A stretch of 64,000 nucleotides of DNA from Collinsella sp. AF33-16. GTDB lineage: Bacteria; Actinomycetota; Coriobacteriia; Coriobacteriales; Coriobacteriaceae. The notes beneath the pieces were generated by a model. The model was given only the letters and a program-made list of their open reading frames with translations, had not been told where the DNA came from and made no database searches. Each line of letters starts with the position of its first letter. The first letter of the stretch is position 1. Position numbers and translations under genes: made by a program. Shown here one piece after another: positions 35,809-44,783 of this stretch. The stretch is from positions 1 through 64,000 of the forward strand of contig NZ_QRQC01000006.1 in assembly GCF_003475325.1 (NCBI RefSeq), in the 5' to 3' direction.

Positions 35809-36528
35809 CTAGGCCAGCGTTACGTTGTGCAGCTCAAAGCGGTCGCCTACGTTGTGCGAGATAGAATATTCAAACGCGGTGCCGCTATCCAAGAAGCCAA
35901 TCTGGTTGAGTTCGAGCAGGGGAGAGCCGGGTTTGGTATCCAGGCGCTCAGCCTCTTCCTCAGTTGCCGCGACAGCGCGAATGGTGCGATGGAAGCTCGA
36001 AATCTTCAGCCCGCATTGCTCGCGGATAAAGCCGTAGACCGATCCGTACAGGTCCTTCTTTTTAAGGCCCGGGATCAGTTCGAGCGGCATATAGGTGTAC
36101 TCGATGACGATGGGCTTCTCGTCGACCTGGCGCACGCGCACGATGTGATAGGCGAAGTCATCCTCGGCCATTCCCAGCTGGGTCGCAACCTCTGCCGGCG
36201 GATTGACGATCGAGAAATCGTAGACCACCGAGGTCACCTTTTCCCCGCGGTGCTCATACGAAAAGCCCTGGGCACGGTCGTTCTTGCCTTGAAAAAACAC
36301 CTGGCCGGGAAGTCCCGCCGTGTCCTTGACGTAGGTGCCCGATCCGCGCCGGCTGGTAATAAGGCCTTCCTCGGTGATCTGCTCAATCGCTCGTTTGACG
36401 GTGATTTTGGAAACGCCATAGAGCTCACAGAACTCAACGACGGTGGGCAACTTATCGCCCGGTTTAAGTGCGCCGTCCTCGATGCTTCGACGGATATCTG
36501 CAGCTATCGCCTCGTATTTGGGAATCAT
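35809..36528 (-). CDS. GntR-family regulator with UTRA domain
   Basis: A 239-aa transcription factor. The N-terminal winged helix (KYEAIAADIRRSIEDGALKPGDKLP, YGVSKITVKRAI, RGSGTYV) is of the GntR/HutC type; residues 85-235 form a UTRA ligand-binding domain (VRVRQVDEKPIVIEYTYMPL, LLELNQIGFL). AGGGAGGAT precedes the ATG. It is divergent from the GH1-PTS operon and so is the likely regulator of it, sensing a phosphorylated sugar. Confidence 0.92.
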   Translation of the reverse strand: MIPKYEAIAADIRRSIEDGALKPGDKLPTVVEFCELYGVSKITVKRAIEQITEEGLITSRRGSGTYVKDTAGLPGQVFFQGKNDRAQGFSYEHRGEKVTSVVYDFSIVNPPAEVATQLGMAEDDFAYHIVRVRQVDEKPIVIEYTYMPLELIPGLKKKDLYGSVYGFIREQCGLKISSFHRTIRAVAATEEEAERLDTKPGSPLLELNQIGFLDSGTAFEYSISHNVGDRFELHNVTLA

Positions 36529-36562
36529 GCAATCCTCCCTTCATATTTGCGTCGATATTTAG

Positions 36563-36599
36563 AAAGTATACCTACTTAGAAAGCATCCATATGGCTTTC
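36563..36599. promoter_or_regulatory. Candidate GntR operators
   Basis: Two dyads between the divergent gntR and GH1 genes: AAAGTATACCTACTT (AGTA...TACT symmetry) at about 36563-36577 and GAAAGC-9 bp-GCTTTC at 36579-36599, the latter containing CCATATGG. They lie next to the regulator gene start, as expected for autoregulation. Binding is inferred from position and symmetry. Confidence 0.45.
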
Positions 36600-36636
36600 A
36601 TGAAAGAAGTTCGATAAAGAAAAATGAAAAAGACGC

Positions 36637-36664
36637 TTTACATAGAAAATTAGAGCGCTATAGT
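36637..36664 (+). promoter_or_regulatory. Promoter of the GH1-PTS operon
   Basis: TTTACA (36637-36642), a 16-bp spacer and TATAGT (36659-36664). The transcript would carry a leader of about 160 bases before the GH1 gene. Confidence 0.55.
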
Positions 36665-36705
36665 TACAGACAACAAGCGAGATGCATTGGCGTTTCCTTG
36701 TACTG

Positions 36706-36797
36706 TTTGGGGACGGCTTTGTTTTGGCGGGTTGGATATCGGTATGACCGGTGCGCGCCCGCGCCGGATAACCTGCCAAAGCAAACCCGTCTCCAAC
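36706..36797. repeat. Long REP-like hairpin in the operon leader
   Basis: Arms TTGGGGACGGCTTTGTTTTG and CAAAGCAAACCCGTCTCCAA pair over about 27 bp with a few mismatches, around a GC-rich loop with its own CCGG symmetry. The right arm ends about 33 bp before the GH1 start, so it sits in the untranslated leader. The AACCTGCCAAA.CAAACC part recurs at 40637. Confidence 0.6.
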
Positions 36798-36830
36798 CGG
36801 AAGCTCTAGAACACGAAAGCGAGGACTTTG

Positions 36831-38231
36831 ATGGCACAGTATCAGCTGCCCCGTGACTTCTTTTTTGGCGCTGCTATGTCCGGCCCGCAGACTGAGGGTC
36901 AGTGGAACCAGGGCGGCAAGCTCGAGAACCTGTGGGACACCTGGTCCATCCAGGATCTGGGTTCGTTCTACAACTGCGTTGGCTCTTATGCCGGCAATGA
37001 CTTTATGGCCAAGTACCAGGAAGACTTTCGCATTTTGAAGGACTTGGGCCTGAATACCTATCGCACTTCCATCCAGTGGAGTCGTCTGCTCGATGCCGAC
37101 GGCAACCTTAATGGGGAGGGCGCTGCATGGTATCACGAGCTGTTCCGCGCCTCTCGCGAGGCCGGCCTGGAGCCGTTTGTCAACTTGTACCACTTTGACA
37201 TGCCCACCTACCTCTTTAACCGCGGCGGCTGGGAGAGCCGTGAGGTCGTCGAGGCTTACGCGCATTACGCCGACGTCGCCTTCCACGAGTTTGGCCAGGA
37301 GATTAAGTACTGGTTCACCTTTAACGAGCCCATCGTCGAGCCCGAGCAGCGCTATCAGGAGGGTGTGTGGTTCCCGCAGCTCCACGACTTCAACCGCGCC
37401 CGCACCGTGCAGTATCACATCTCGCTGGCGCACGCGCTGGCCGTGGCCAACTATCGTCGCGCCTATGACGAGGGCGCTATTCGCGCCGATGCCAAGATCG
37501 GCATGATCAACTGCTTTACCCCGGTCTACACCAAGGAGAACCCCAGCGAGGCAGACCTCGAGGCCGTGCGTATGACCAGCGGCATCAACAACCGCTGGTG
37601 GCTTGACCTCATTACCAAGGGCGAGCTCCCTGCCGACGTGCTCGAAAGCCTGGCCGAGGGCGGCGTTAAGCTCCCGTTCCGCGCCGGCGACCAAGAGATT
37701 CTTAAGCAGGGTGTTGTCGACTGGCTCGGCTGCAACTACTACCACCCCACGCGCGTTCAGGCGCCGGCGAGCAAGATTGACCAGTACGGCCTGCCGCACT
37801 TTGCCGACGAGTACGTGTGGCCCGACGCCGTTATGAACGAGAGCCGCGGCTGGGAGATCTACCCGCAGGGCCTCTACGACTTTGGCATGGACTGCGCCAA
37901 GAACTACCCCGATCTTGAGTGGTTCGTTTCCGAGAACGGCATCGGCATCATGGACGAATACAAGAACCGTGACGCCGAAGGAACCATCCAGGATGACTAC
38001 CGCGTCGACTTTGTACGTCAACACCTGGAGTGGGTTGCCAAGGCAATTGCCGAGGGCGCCAAGTGCCGCGGATACCATTATTGGGCCGTCATCGATAACT
38101 GGTCTTGGGCGAACGCCTTTAAGAATCGCTATGGCTTTGTCGAGGTCGATTTGATGGATGGTTATAAGCGCCGTCTTAAGAAGTCGGCGGCCTGGCTCAA
38201 ACAGGTCGCCACGACCCACGTGGTTGATTAG
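36831..38231 (+). CDS. Glycoside hydrolase family 1, probable 6-phospho-beta-glycosidase
   Basis: A 466-aa TIM-barrel retaining glycosidase. The acid/base Glu is in FTFNEP and the nucleophile in VSENGIG. Near the C-terminus it reads NWSWANAFKNRYGF, like the SW.N....RYG phosphate-binding segment of LacG-type 6-phospho-beta-galactosidases rather than the WE.... of plain beta-glucosidases. Together with the downstream PTS this points to cleavage of a phosphorylated disaccharide in the cytosol. ATG at 36831 follows GCGAGGAC; a TTG just ahead is unlikely. Glucoside or galactoside preference cannot be settled. Confidence 0.9.
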   Translation: MAQYQLPRDFFFGAAMSGPQTEGQWNQGGKLENLWDTWSIQDLGSFYNCVGSYAGNDFMAKYQEDFRILKDLGLNTYRTSIQWSRLLDADGNLNGEGAAWYHELFRASREAGLEPFVNLYHFDMPTYLFNRGGWESREVVEAYAHYADVAFHEFGQEIKYWFTFNEPIVEPEQRYQEGVWFPQLHDFNRARTVQYHISLAHALAVANYRRAYDEGAIRADAKIGMINCFTPVYTKENPSEADLEAVRMTSGINNRWWLDLITKGELPADVLESLAEGGVKLPFRAGDQEILKQGVVDWLGCNYYHPTRVQAPASKIDQYGLPHFADEYVWPDAVMNESRGWEIYPQGLYDFGMDCAKNYPDLEWFVSENGIGIMDEYKNRDAEGTIQDDYRVDFVRQHLEWVAKAIAEGAKCRGYHYWAVIDNWSWANAFKNRYGFVEVDLMDGYKRRLKKSAAWLKQVATTHVVD

Positions 38232-38351
38232 CGATCGGGCGAACGCCCAGACCGCGCGCCGCCGCGCGCAACACATGGCACATCTGGTGGCAGAGGGCGA
38301 CAGACCACCGTGCGCATAGGAAAAGGCCGGATTTGAAAGTTAGGAGCAATC

Positions 38352-39695
38352 ATGGCCAGTGACAACGGAAAGAGCTTCCTCGACAAGTTTGCCGAGGTCT
38401 CTGCGAAGGTGGGAAACCAGGTTCACCTGCGTTCCCTGCGTGACGCCTTCGCGACCATCACGCCGCTCTATATCCTTGCGGGTATCGCGGTTCTTATTAA
38501 CAACGTCGTGTTCCCCCTGTTCCCGCTCGATGCGGCGGGCCTTGCCAATCTTCAGACGTGGGGTTCGGCAATTACGCTGGGCACCCTCAACGTCTCTGCC
38601 ATTATCTTGGCCGGATTGATTGGCTACAGCCTCGCTAAGAACAAGCGTTTCGATAACCCGCTTGCTTGCGTGGTCGTCGCTATCTCTGCTTTCGTCATCA
38701 TGATGCCGCAGCAGGTCACCGCCACGCTTGCCGCCACGAGCCCGCTGCTCACCGACAAGATCACCTCCGCCGAGGTCACGGGCGCCCTTTCGACTGCCAA
38801 CACCGGCACCAACGGTCTGTTCTCGGCTATTATCATCGCCCTGCTTTCCGTCTCGCTCTTCATCAAGATTTCTGGCGTCGAGAAGCTCAAGGTTAAGCTG
38901 GGCGAGGGCGTGCCTCCCGCGGTCTCCAACTCCTTCAACGTCATGATCCCGATGCTGCTCAACCTCGCGATCTTCGCTCTTGCCGCAGCCCTGCTCGCCG
39001 TGTGCGCCGGCACCGATCTGTGCACCATCATCTCCACGTGCATCTCCAACCCGCTCAAGAGCATCATGAACGCCGGTCCGTGGGCTGTTATCCTCATCTA
39101 CACCCTTGCTAACCTGCTGTTCTGCGTCGGTATTCACCAGTCCACCATCTCTGGCGCTACCGTCGAGCCGATCCTGACCATGCTCATCGTCGACAACATG
39201 GCTACCTTTGCCGCCGGTGGCACCATCCAGCCCGATCACTACATGAACATGCAGATCGTTAACAGCTTCGCCCTCATCGGCGGCTCGGGCTGCACCCTCA
39301 TGCTTCTGCTCGACACGCTCCTGTTCTCCAAGAACAAGGCTTCCGAGACCGTTTCCAAGATGGCTATCCTGCCTGGTCTGTTCAACATCAACGAGCCGGT
39401 TATCTACGGTTACCCCATCGTGTACAACCTGCCGCTCATGATTCCGTTTGTCCTTCTTCCCGATCTGTTCATCGGCATCACCTATGGCCTTACCTGCGCA
39501 GGCATCATCAGCCCCTGCATCGCCCAGGTGCCCTGGACTATGCCTCCCGTCATCAATGCCCTGCTCGCTACGGGCTTTGACTGGCGCGCCGGCGTGTGGC
39601 AGGCTCTCGAGATTGTCATTGGCATGGCCGTCTACCTGCCCTTTATGAAGATTTCCGAGAAGGCAATCGCCAAGCAGGAGGCTCTCGCCGAGTAG
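38352..39695 (+). CDS. PTS system IIC component, Lac/Cel family
   Basis: A 447-aa sugar permease with about ten membrane helices. Family landmarks include the N-terminal HLRSLRDAFATITPLYILAG, GIHQSTISG, and the conserved NINEPVIYGYPIVYN loop that carries the substrate-binding Glu. TTAGGAGC precedes the ATG. It lies 120 bp after the GH1 gene and before IIB and IIA, forming a complete Lac/Cel-type PTS split on three polypeptides. The substrate is probably cellobiose or another beta-glycoside. Confidence 0.92.
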   Translation: MASDNGKSFLDKFAEVSAKVGNQVHLRSLRDAFATITPLYILAGIAVLINNVVFPLFPLDAAGLANLQTWGSAITLGTLNVSAIILAGLIGYSLAKNKRFDNPLACVVVAISAFVIMMPQQVTATLAATSPLLTDKITSAEVTGALSTANTGTNGLFSAIIIALLSVSLFIKISGVEKLKVKLGEGVPPAVSNSFNVMIPMLLNLAIFALAAALLAVCAGTDLCTIISTCISNPLKSIMNAGPWAVILIYTLANLLFCVGIHQSTISGATVEPILTMLIVDNMATFAAGGTIQPDHYMNMQIVNSFALIGGSGCTLMLLLDTLLFSKNKASETVSKMAILPGLFNINEPVIYGYPIVYNLPLMIPFVLLPDLFIGITYGLTCAGIISPCIAQVPWTMPPVINALLATGFDWRAGVWQALEIVIGMAVYLPFMKISEKAIAKQEALAE

Positions 39696-39721
39696 AACGC
39701 CTAACGTTCGTCCCTTTCACC

Positions 39722-39758
39722 GCTGCGGGCGCCGGTACGCGGTGCCGGTGCCCGCAGC
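39722..39758 (+). repeat. Intercistronic hairpin between IIC and IIB
   Basis: GCTGCGGGCGCCGG and CCGGTGCCCGCAGC arms (one mismatch) around a 9-base loop, with no T-run. Such a structure often protects an upstream message or lowers read-through, adjusting component ratios within an operon. Confidence 0.6.
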
Positions 39759-39855
39759 TCTCTCCCTTGTGTAAAGACGCAGGGGTTGGGCACAATAGCC
39801 GCAAGGAATAAAACCAGTCGTCGTCTGCGCGCCGCGCAGTTATAAGGAGGAAACC

Positions 39856-40158
39856 ATGAAGAAGATCATGCTCTGCTGCAATGCCGGTATGTCCACGAGC
39901 CTGCTGGTCCAGAAGATGCAGGCCGAGGTTGCAAACCGTGGTCTGGATATCGAGATCGAGGCTCGTCCCATGAACGAGGCCCACGATCACCTGGACGAGT
40001 GCGACATGTTGTTGCTTGGCCCGCAGATCGGCTACACCAAGGGCGATTTTGAGAAGGAGGCCGCCGGTCGTTTCCCGGTCGAGGTCATCAACATGGTCGA
40101 CTATGGCCGCATGAACGCTGCCGGCATCATCGACCACTGCGTCAGCGTGATGGGCTAG
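39856..40158 (+). CDS. PTS system IIB component, Lac/Cel family
   Basis: A 100-aa protein with the phospho-Cys loop MLCCNAGMSTSLLV at the N-terminus and the GPQIGYTKGDFE segment. It passes phosphate from IIA to sugar bound in IIC. AAGGAGGAAACC precedes the ATG, a near-perfect binding site. IIA follows directly. Confidence 0.93.
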   Translation: MKKIMLCCNAGMSTSLLVQKMQAEVANRGLDIEIEARPMNEAHDHLDECDMLLLGPQIGYTKGDFEKEAAGRFPVEVINMVDYGRMNAAGIIDHCVSVMG

Positions 40159-40167
40159 GTGCTCCGC

Positions 40168-40500
40168 ATGGAGGATATGAACGAGTTGCAGATGACCTGC
40201 TTCGAGATCATCAGCTACGTCGGTACCGCCAAGAGCATGTACATCAATGCCGTGCAAAAGGCCAAGGAGGGCGATTTTGACGCTGCCGAGGAGCTTATCA
40301 AGCAGGGCGACGAGGCCTATAACGGTGGCCACGATGTCCATATGGGGCTCCTTAAAAAGGAGGCCAACGGCGAGCGTAACGGCGAGGCCCCGCTGATTCT
40401 GCTGCATGCCGAGGACCAGATGGCAGGCACCGAGACCATGCGCGTCATGGCGACGGAGCTCATCGAGATCCACAAGCAGCTGCAGGCACTTAAGGCCTAG
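40168..40500 (+). CDS. PTS system IIA component, Lac/Cel family
   Basis: A 110-aa helical protein, a trimer in the family. The phosphorylated His is in LILLHAEDQMAG, and the helix pair EIISYVGTAKSMYINAVQKAKEGDFDAAEELI is typical. ATG at 40168 follows TAGGTG; GTG at 40159 and ATG at 40177 are alternatives. It ends the operon before a strong terminator. Confidence 0.92.
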   Translation: MEDMNELQMTCFEIISYVGTAKSMYINAVQKAKEGDFDAAEELIKQGDEAYNGGHDVHMGLLKKEANGERNGEAPLILLHAEDQMAGTETMRVMATELIEIHKQLQALKA

Positions 40501-40558
40501 TCGGCGTTATCGCCGCGACGGACCGTGCGGTCCAACAGACAACAGAGCCCCTTTGACG

Positions 40559-40594
40559 GGCGCCGGGAGTCTCCGCCTCCCGGCGCCTTTTTTT
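40559..40594 (+). terminator. Terminator of the PTS operon
   Basis: GGCGCCGGGAG and CTCCCGGCGCC arms (11 bp, perfect) with a 7-base loop and seven T's. Confidence 0.9.
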
Positions 40595-40636
40595 GGGGAT
40601 GGTCTTGCGCGGTCTGTTGAGCGGTTAATTGCGTTT

Positions 40637-40686
40637 CCCCAGATAAAACCTGCCAAAACAAACCTGTCCCTTTTTGGTAGGTTTTT
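40637..40686. repeat. REP-like hairpin
   Basis: AAACCTGCCAAAA and TTTTTGGTAGGTTT arms around ACAAACCTGTCCC. It shares AACCTGCCAAA.CAAACC with the leader hairpin at 36706. It is just upstream of the ROK kinase gene. Confidence 0.6.
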
Positions 40687-40739
40687 GCCTTGGGAGCGGT
40701 ACCATACTGGCAATGTTTAAACGAGAAAGGTGGGCTCCC

Positions 40740-41693
40740 ATGGAACCTAAGCAGTACTACATCGGCATTGACGTCGGCGGCACTTCGGTCAAGGAGGGTC
40801 TGTTCGACGAGGACGGCAACCTGCTGGCCAAGGCCAGCGTGCCTACGCCTCCTATCGTTGACGCCGCGGGCTTTGCCGCGGTGACCGAGGCTATCGACCA
40901 GGTGGTCGCCAAGGCTCAGATTCCGCGTGCCTTTGTGGCGGGCATTGGTCTGGCCGTTCCGTGCCCCATCCCGGCATCGGGCGATGCCAAGGTCAAGGCC
41001 AACATTGCCATTAACCTGCCCGAGCTGAGAGTCGCCATTCAGGAGCACTGCCCCGACGCGGTCGTTAAGTACGAGAACGATGCCAACGCCGCTGCCATGG
41101 GCGAGGCCTGGCTCGGCTCTGCCAAGGGCGTGCAGAACGTGGTGATGGTCACCATCGGTACCGGCGTGGGCGGCGGCGTTATCGTTAACGGCGACGTGGT
41201 ATCGGGTGTTGTGGGCGCCGGCGGCGAGATTGGCCACATGTGCCTGAACCCGGCCGAGGAGCGCACCTGTGGCTGTGGCGGCCATGGCCACCTGGAGCAG
41301 TATTCCAGCGCCACCGGCGTGGTGAGCAACTACCTTGCCGAGTGCAAGAAGGCGGGCGTCGAGCCCATCGAGCTCACCGGCCCCTCCGATTCCAAGGACG
41401 TGTTCCAGGCCTGCCGCGAGGGTGACAAGCTCGCGCTTGCCGCGGCCGATACCATGGCCGACTATCTCGGCCGCGCACTGGCGCTTATTGCCAACGTGGT
41501 TGATCCCGAGATGTTCCTCATCGGCGGCGGCGCCTCCGCCTCGGCCGATGTCTACCTCGACAAGGTTCGCGAGCACTTTAAGCAGTACGCGCTTTCCGCC
41601 TCGCGCGAGACACCCATCAATGTCGCTTCGCTCGGAAACGACGCCGGCATCATCGGTGCCGCCTACGTAGCCCTGCGCGCCGCCGGTAAATAG
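40740..41693 (+). CDS. ROK-family sugar kinase, probable glucokinase
   Basis: A 317-aa ASKHA-fold kinase. It shows the phosphate-1 loop IDVGGTSVKEG, ENDANAAAMGE with the catalytic Asp, GTGVGGGVI, GEIGHM and the zinc region TCGCGGHGHLEQYSS, where the third Cys of the usual CGCGxxGCxE is His. A strong AAAGGTGGG precedes the ATG at 40740; the frame extends upstream without a site. Glucose released by the GH1 enzyme is the likely substrate. Confidence 0.88.
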   Translation: MEPKQYYIGIDVGGTSVKEGLFDEDGNLLAKASVPTPPIVDAAGFAAVTEAIDQVVAKAQIPRAFVAGIGLAVPCPIPASGDAKVKANIAINLPELRVAIQEHCPDAVVKYENDANAAAMGEAWLGSAKGVQNVVMVTIGTGVGGGVIVNGDVVSGVVGAGGEIGHMCLNPAEERTCGCGGHGHLEQYSSATGVVSNYLAECKKAGVEPIELTGPSDSKDVFQACREGDKLALAAADTMADYLGRALALIANVVDPEMFLIGGGASASADVYLDKVREHFKQYALSASRETPINVASLGNDAGIIGAAYVALRAAGK

Positions 41694-41696
41694 CTG

Positions 41697-41745
41697 GTGC
41701 AAGGGGGACAGGTTACTTTGCACCAACATGGTGCAAAAGGGACAG
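41697..41745. repeat. REP-like repeat, TTTGCACC type
   Basis: TTTGCACC AACAT GGTGCAAA forms an 8-bp hairpin, bordered by GGGGGACAGG on the left and AAAGGGACAG on the right. It is related to the fragment at 30008 and adjoins the ROK kinase stop. Confidence 0.6.
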
Positions 41746-41859
41746 CCTTGGCCCCCGTGCCTGCCCCAATTTGTGCCGCGGCCCTTCCATCTCATAGGGT
41801 TCGGCGTCAGCGTGCTACCATAGCTACGTCCAAGTACACATATCAAGTGGAGGATATCC

Positions 41860-42783
41860 ATGGCAAACGTTCTTGTCTTTGGTCACCAGAACCCCGATAA
41901 CGACGCCATCATGAGCGCCGTCGTCCTGTCCCAGCTGCTCAACCAGGTTGAGTATGCCGGCAACACCTACGAGGCCTGCGCCCTTGGTCAGCTTCCGGCC
42001 GAGTCCGCCAAGCTGCTCGCCGACGCCGGCATCGCCGAGCCCCGCGTGATCGAGTCCGTCGAGGCCGGTCAGCTCGTCGTCCTCACCGACCACAACGAGT
42101 CCGCCCAGTCCGTCGCCGGCCTTAAGGACGCCACGGTCTTTGGCGTTGTCGACCATCACCGCATCGGCGACTTCGAGACCGCCGGCCCGCTGCACTACAT
42201 CTGCCTACCCTGGGGTTCCAGCTGCACCATCGTCACCAAGCTCGCCGGCGTGCTCGGCGTTGAGCTTTCCGATGTCCAGGCCAAGCTGCTGCTCTCGGCC
42301 ATGATGACCGATACGCTCATGCTCAAGAGCCCCACCACCACCGATGTCGACCGCGCCGTCGCCGCCAAGCTCGGCGAGCAGGTGGGCGTCGACCCGGTCA
42401 AGTTTGGCATGGAGGTCTTCCTCACTCGTCCGTCCGGCTCCTTCACCGCAGCCGAGATGGTCGGCAACGACATCAAGATGTTCGAGCCTGCCGGCAAGAA
42501 GCTGCTCATCGGCCAGTACGAGACCGTCGACAAGAGCCGTGCGCTTGGCATGATTGACGAGATCCGCGAGGCCATGCGCGCCTACGCCGCCGAGAAGGGT
42601 GCTGACGGCATCGTCCTGTGCATCACTGACATCATGGAGGAGGGCTCGCAGGTCCTGCTCGAGGGCGAGACTGAGGCCGCTCAGAAGGGCCTGGGCATTG
42701 CCGACGAGCACGACGGCGTCTGGATGCCGGGTGTCCTCTCCCGTAAGAAGCAGGTCGCTGCCCCCATCATGGCCGCCTGCTAG
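41860..42783 (+). CDS. ppaC: Manganese-dependent inorganic pyrophosphatase
   Basis: A 307-aa DHH-family family II pyrophosphatase. It has GHQNPDNDA, TDHNE, DHH (in VVDHHRIGD) and SRKKQV at the C-terminal active site. Length matches CBS-free family II enzymes. It hydrolyses PPi from biosynthesis. GTGGAGG precedes the ATG. Monocistronic, with a good terminator. Confidence 0.95.
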   Translation: MANVLVFGHQNPDNDAIMSAVVLSQLLNQVEYAGNTYEACALGQLPAESAKLLADAGIAEPRVIESVEAGQLVVLTDHNESAQSVAGLKDATVFGVVDHHRIGDFETAGPLHYICLPWGSSCTIVTKLAGVLGVELSDVQAKLLLSAMMTDTLMLKSPTTTDVDRAVAAKLGEQVGVDPVKFGMEVFLTRPSGSFTAAEMVGNDIKMFEPAGKKLLIGQYETVDKSRALGMIDEIREAMRAYAAEKGADGIVLCITDIMEEGSQVLLEGETEAAQKGLGIADEHDGVWMPGVLSRKKQVAAPIMAAC

Positions 42784-42802
42784 GTTTAGTTGACCAAACG
42801 CT

Positions 42803-42842
42803 ACGACCGGATCGCGGACGCCCCGCGCTCCGGTCGTTTTTT
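42803..42842 (+). terminator. Terminator of ppaC
   Basis: ACGACCGGA and TCCGGTCGT arms with an inner GCG/CGC pair, followed by six T's. Confidence 0.85.
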
Positions 42843-42885
42843 GTGCACGGTGCCGCGTCGTCTTTTGGACAGGCGTGCCCGTGCC

Positions 42886-42906
42886 GTTGAACAAATAATG
42901 TTCAAC
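42886..42906. promoter_or_regulatory. Palindrome upstream of nhaA, possible operator
   Basis: GTTGAACA-AATAA-TGTTCAAC, a perfect 8-bp inverted repeat with a 5-bp AT spacer, 145 bp before nhaA. Spacing and symmetry are typical for a dimeric repressor; no T-run follows, so it is not a terminator. Confidence 0.45.
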
Positions 42907-43050
42907 CTGTGGTTCCGCTTTTCGGCCATGCCTGCGTGCTTGTCGTGCAGGGTAGGCTAGATGCAAGCGTAATACGTTAGAGCGCGGCGCCGCCACTTGG
43001 GCGGGCCGTGCTTTTTTAAGACGGGAGCTTTCCCGTGAAAGGAGCCGCCC

Positions 43051-44409
43051 ATGGCAGCAACTGAGCAGCTGTTCAACGTTCGTGAGCGCAAGCGTTTTGA
43101 GCGCCACGACATTTGGGAGCGCATCGCCGAGAACGGCACGATTTCCGCCGCCGTTATGGTCTTCGCCGCCATCGCCGCCGTCATTTGCGCCAATACCGAT
43201 GCCTACGAGGCCATCCATCACTTTTTGGAGACCCCGCTGTATGTGGGTCTGGGCAACCTTACGGCCGGTCTCACCGTCGAGCTATTCGTCAACGACTTCC
43301 TCATGGCGATTTTCTTTTTGCTGGTGGGCATTGAGCTCAAGTATGAGATGACGGTCGGCGAGCTCAAAAACCCGCGCCAGGCTATGCTTCCCATGCTGGC
43401 GGCCGTGGGCGGCGTCGTCGTTCCCGCCTGCATCTACTTGATCTTCAACCATGCTGGCGCCCGCAGCGGTTGGGCCATTCCCATGGCAACCGATATTGCC
43501 TTTGCGCTGGGCGTGCTGTCGCTTTTGGGCAATCGCGTGCCCAACGGCGTGCGCGTGTTCTTCTCGACGCTCGCCATCGCCGACGACCTCATCTCCATCG
43601 CCGCCATCGCCATCTTCTACGGTCAGAGCCCCAATCCGTTTTGGTTGGGCGCCGCCGCGCTTGTGACCTGCGCGCTCGTGTGGCTCAACAAGACGCAGCA
43701 CTACCGCCTTGCCCCGTATTCGGTACTGGGTCTGCTGTTGTGGTTCTGCATGTTCAAGAGCGGCGTGCACGCTACGCTTGCTGGTGTCATCTTGGCCTTT
43801 ACCATCCCGGCCAAGTGCGGTGTCAAGCTCGATAGCCTCACCGATTGGTTGGGCGAGTGCCTGCCGCTGCTCGATGATCGCTACGACGACGAGGCGCACA
43901 TCCTGGGCCAGCATGACTTTACCGTCTCGACCACCAAGGTCGAGCGCGTCATGCACCGCGTGACCCCGCCGCTCATCCGCATGGAGCGTCTGATCTCCAC
44001 GCCGGTCAACTTCGTGATCCTGCCGATCTTTGCGTTCGTGAACGCGCAGGTTCGCCTGGTGGGCGTGGACATGAGCACGCTGCTCACCGACCCGGTGACG
44101 CTCGGCGTGTACTTTGGCATGCTGCTGGGCAAGCCGATCGGTATCTTTGGCATGACGTTTGCCCTGGTTAAACTCAAGATTTCCGAGTTGCCGCATAATG
44201 TCAACTGGCACATGATCGCCGGTGTGGGCATTCTGGGCGGTATCGGCTTTACCATGTCGATTCTCATCAGCGGCCTTGCTTTCCCGACGGCCCAGTTTGA
44301 GGTTCTTGCAGCCAAGGCCGCTATTCTCGCCGGTTCGGTCACCGCAGCCGTGCTCGGCATGATCTACATGAGCGTGGTCTGCAAGCATCCCTCGCCCAAA
44401 GACGAGTAA
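43051..44409 (+). CDS. nhaA: Na+/H+ antiporter NhaA
   Basis: A 452-aa inner-membrane antiporter with 12 helices. Family motifs include VELFVNDFLMAIFFLLVGIELK, WAIPMATDIAFALG with the paired Asp, FFSTLAIADDLISI with the second functional Asp pair, and VGIGILGGIGFTMSI-like near the end. GAAAGGAGCC precedes the ATG. It is longer than the E. coli protein by extensions at both ends and a loop near residue 280 (DDEAHILGQHDF). Confidence 0.94.
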   Translation: MAATEQLFNVRERKRFERHDIWERIAENGTISAAVMVFAAIAAVICANTDAYEAIHHFLETPLYVGLGNLTAGLTVELFVNDFLMAIFFLLVGIELKYEMTVGELKNPRQAMLPMLAAVGGVVVPACIYLIFNHAGARSGWAIPMATDIAFALGVLSLLGNRVPNGVRVFFSTLAIADDLISIAAIAIFYGQSPNPFWLGAAALVTCALVWLNKTQHYRLAPYSVLGLLLWFCMFKSGVHATLAGVILAFTIPAKCGVKLDSLTDWLGECLPLLDDRYDDEAHILGQHDFTVSTTKVERVMHRVTPPLIRMERLISTPVNFVILPIFAFVNAQVRLVGVDMSTLLTDPVTLGVYFGMLLGKPIGIFGMTFALVKLKISELPHNVNWHMIAGVGILGGIGFTMSILISGLAFPTAQFEVLAAKAAILAGSVTAAVLGMIYMSVVCKHPSPKDE

Positions 44410-44493
44410 GAGCGCGAAAACCGGCTCCAGAACCGATTCGGGCGCGTTCAAAATGCGGATTCGGGCGGTGCTTGCCGCCTGCCAGACACGCCA

Positions 44494-44724
44494 GTGGTCA
44501 AAAAAACGCCGTTTGTGAGTACTGTCACAAACGGCGTATCATTTTAGGTGCGGAAAATAATGAACAAAGTTATAAGAACTGTACGTTAATGAGTGACCAT
44601 CGACTTCCAATTTGGCGCTAGCTGACGGTGATTAGGAAGTTTCAAGTCGAGTTTTGCCGATTTCGACCAAGAATCGCTGCTACTAAAAAGGTAACAGTAC
44701 TCATATTTGCCCTTTTTTGGCCAC
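44494..44724. mobile_element. MITE-like element, copy 2
   Basis: Left end GTGGTCAAAAAAACG...TGAGTACTGTCAC and right end starting GCTGCTACTAAAAAGGTAAC and ending TTTTTTGGCCAC, complementary over much of about 45 bp. Within the left end, ACGCCGTTTGTGA and TCACAAACGGCGT form a local hairpin that can end the nhaA transcript (followed by ATCATTTT). The interior is AT-rich and lacks a gene. Related to 22182-22411 and 60611-60827. Confidence 0.7.
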
Positions 44725-44783
44725 AAGCTCTAAAACAAGCCTCGCCAAGGTCGGGAAGCGGGCCAAATCGCCGGCCTCGAGGC

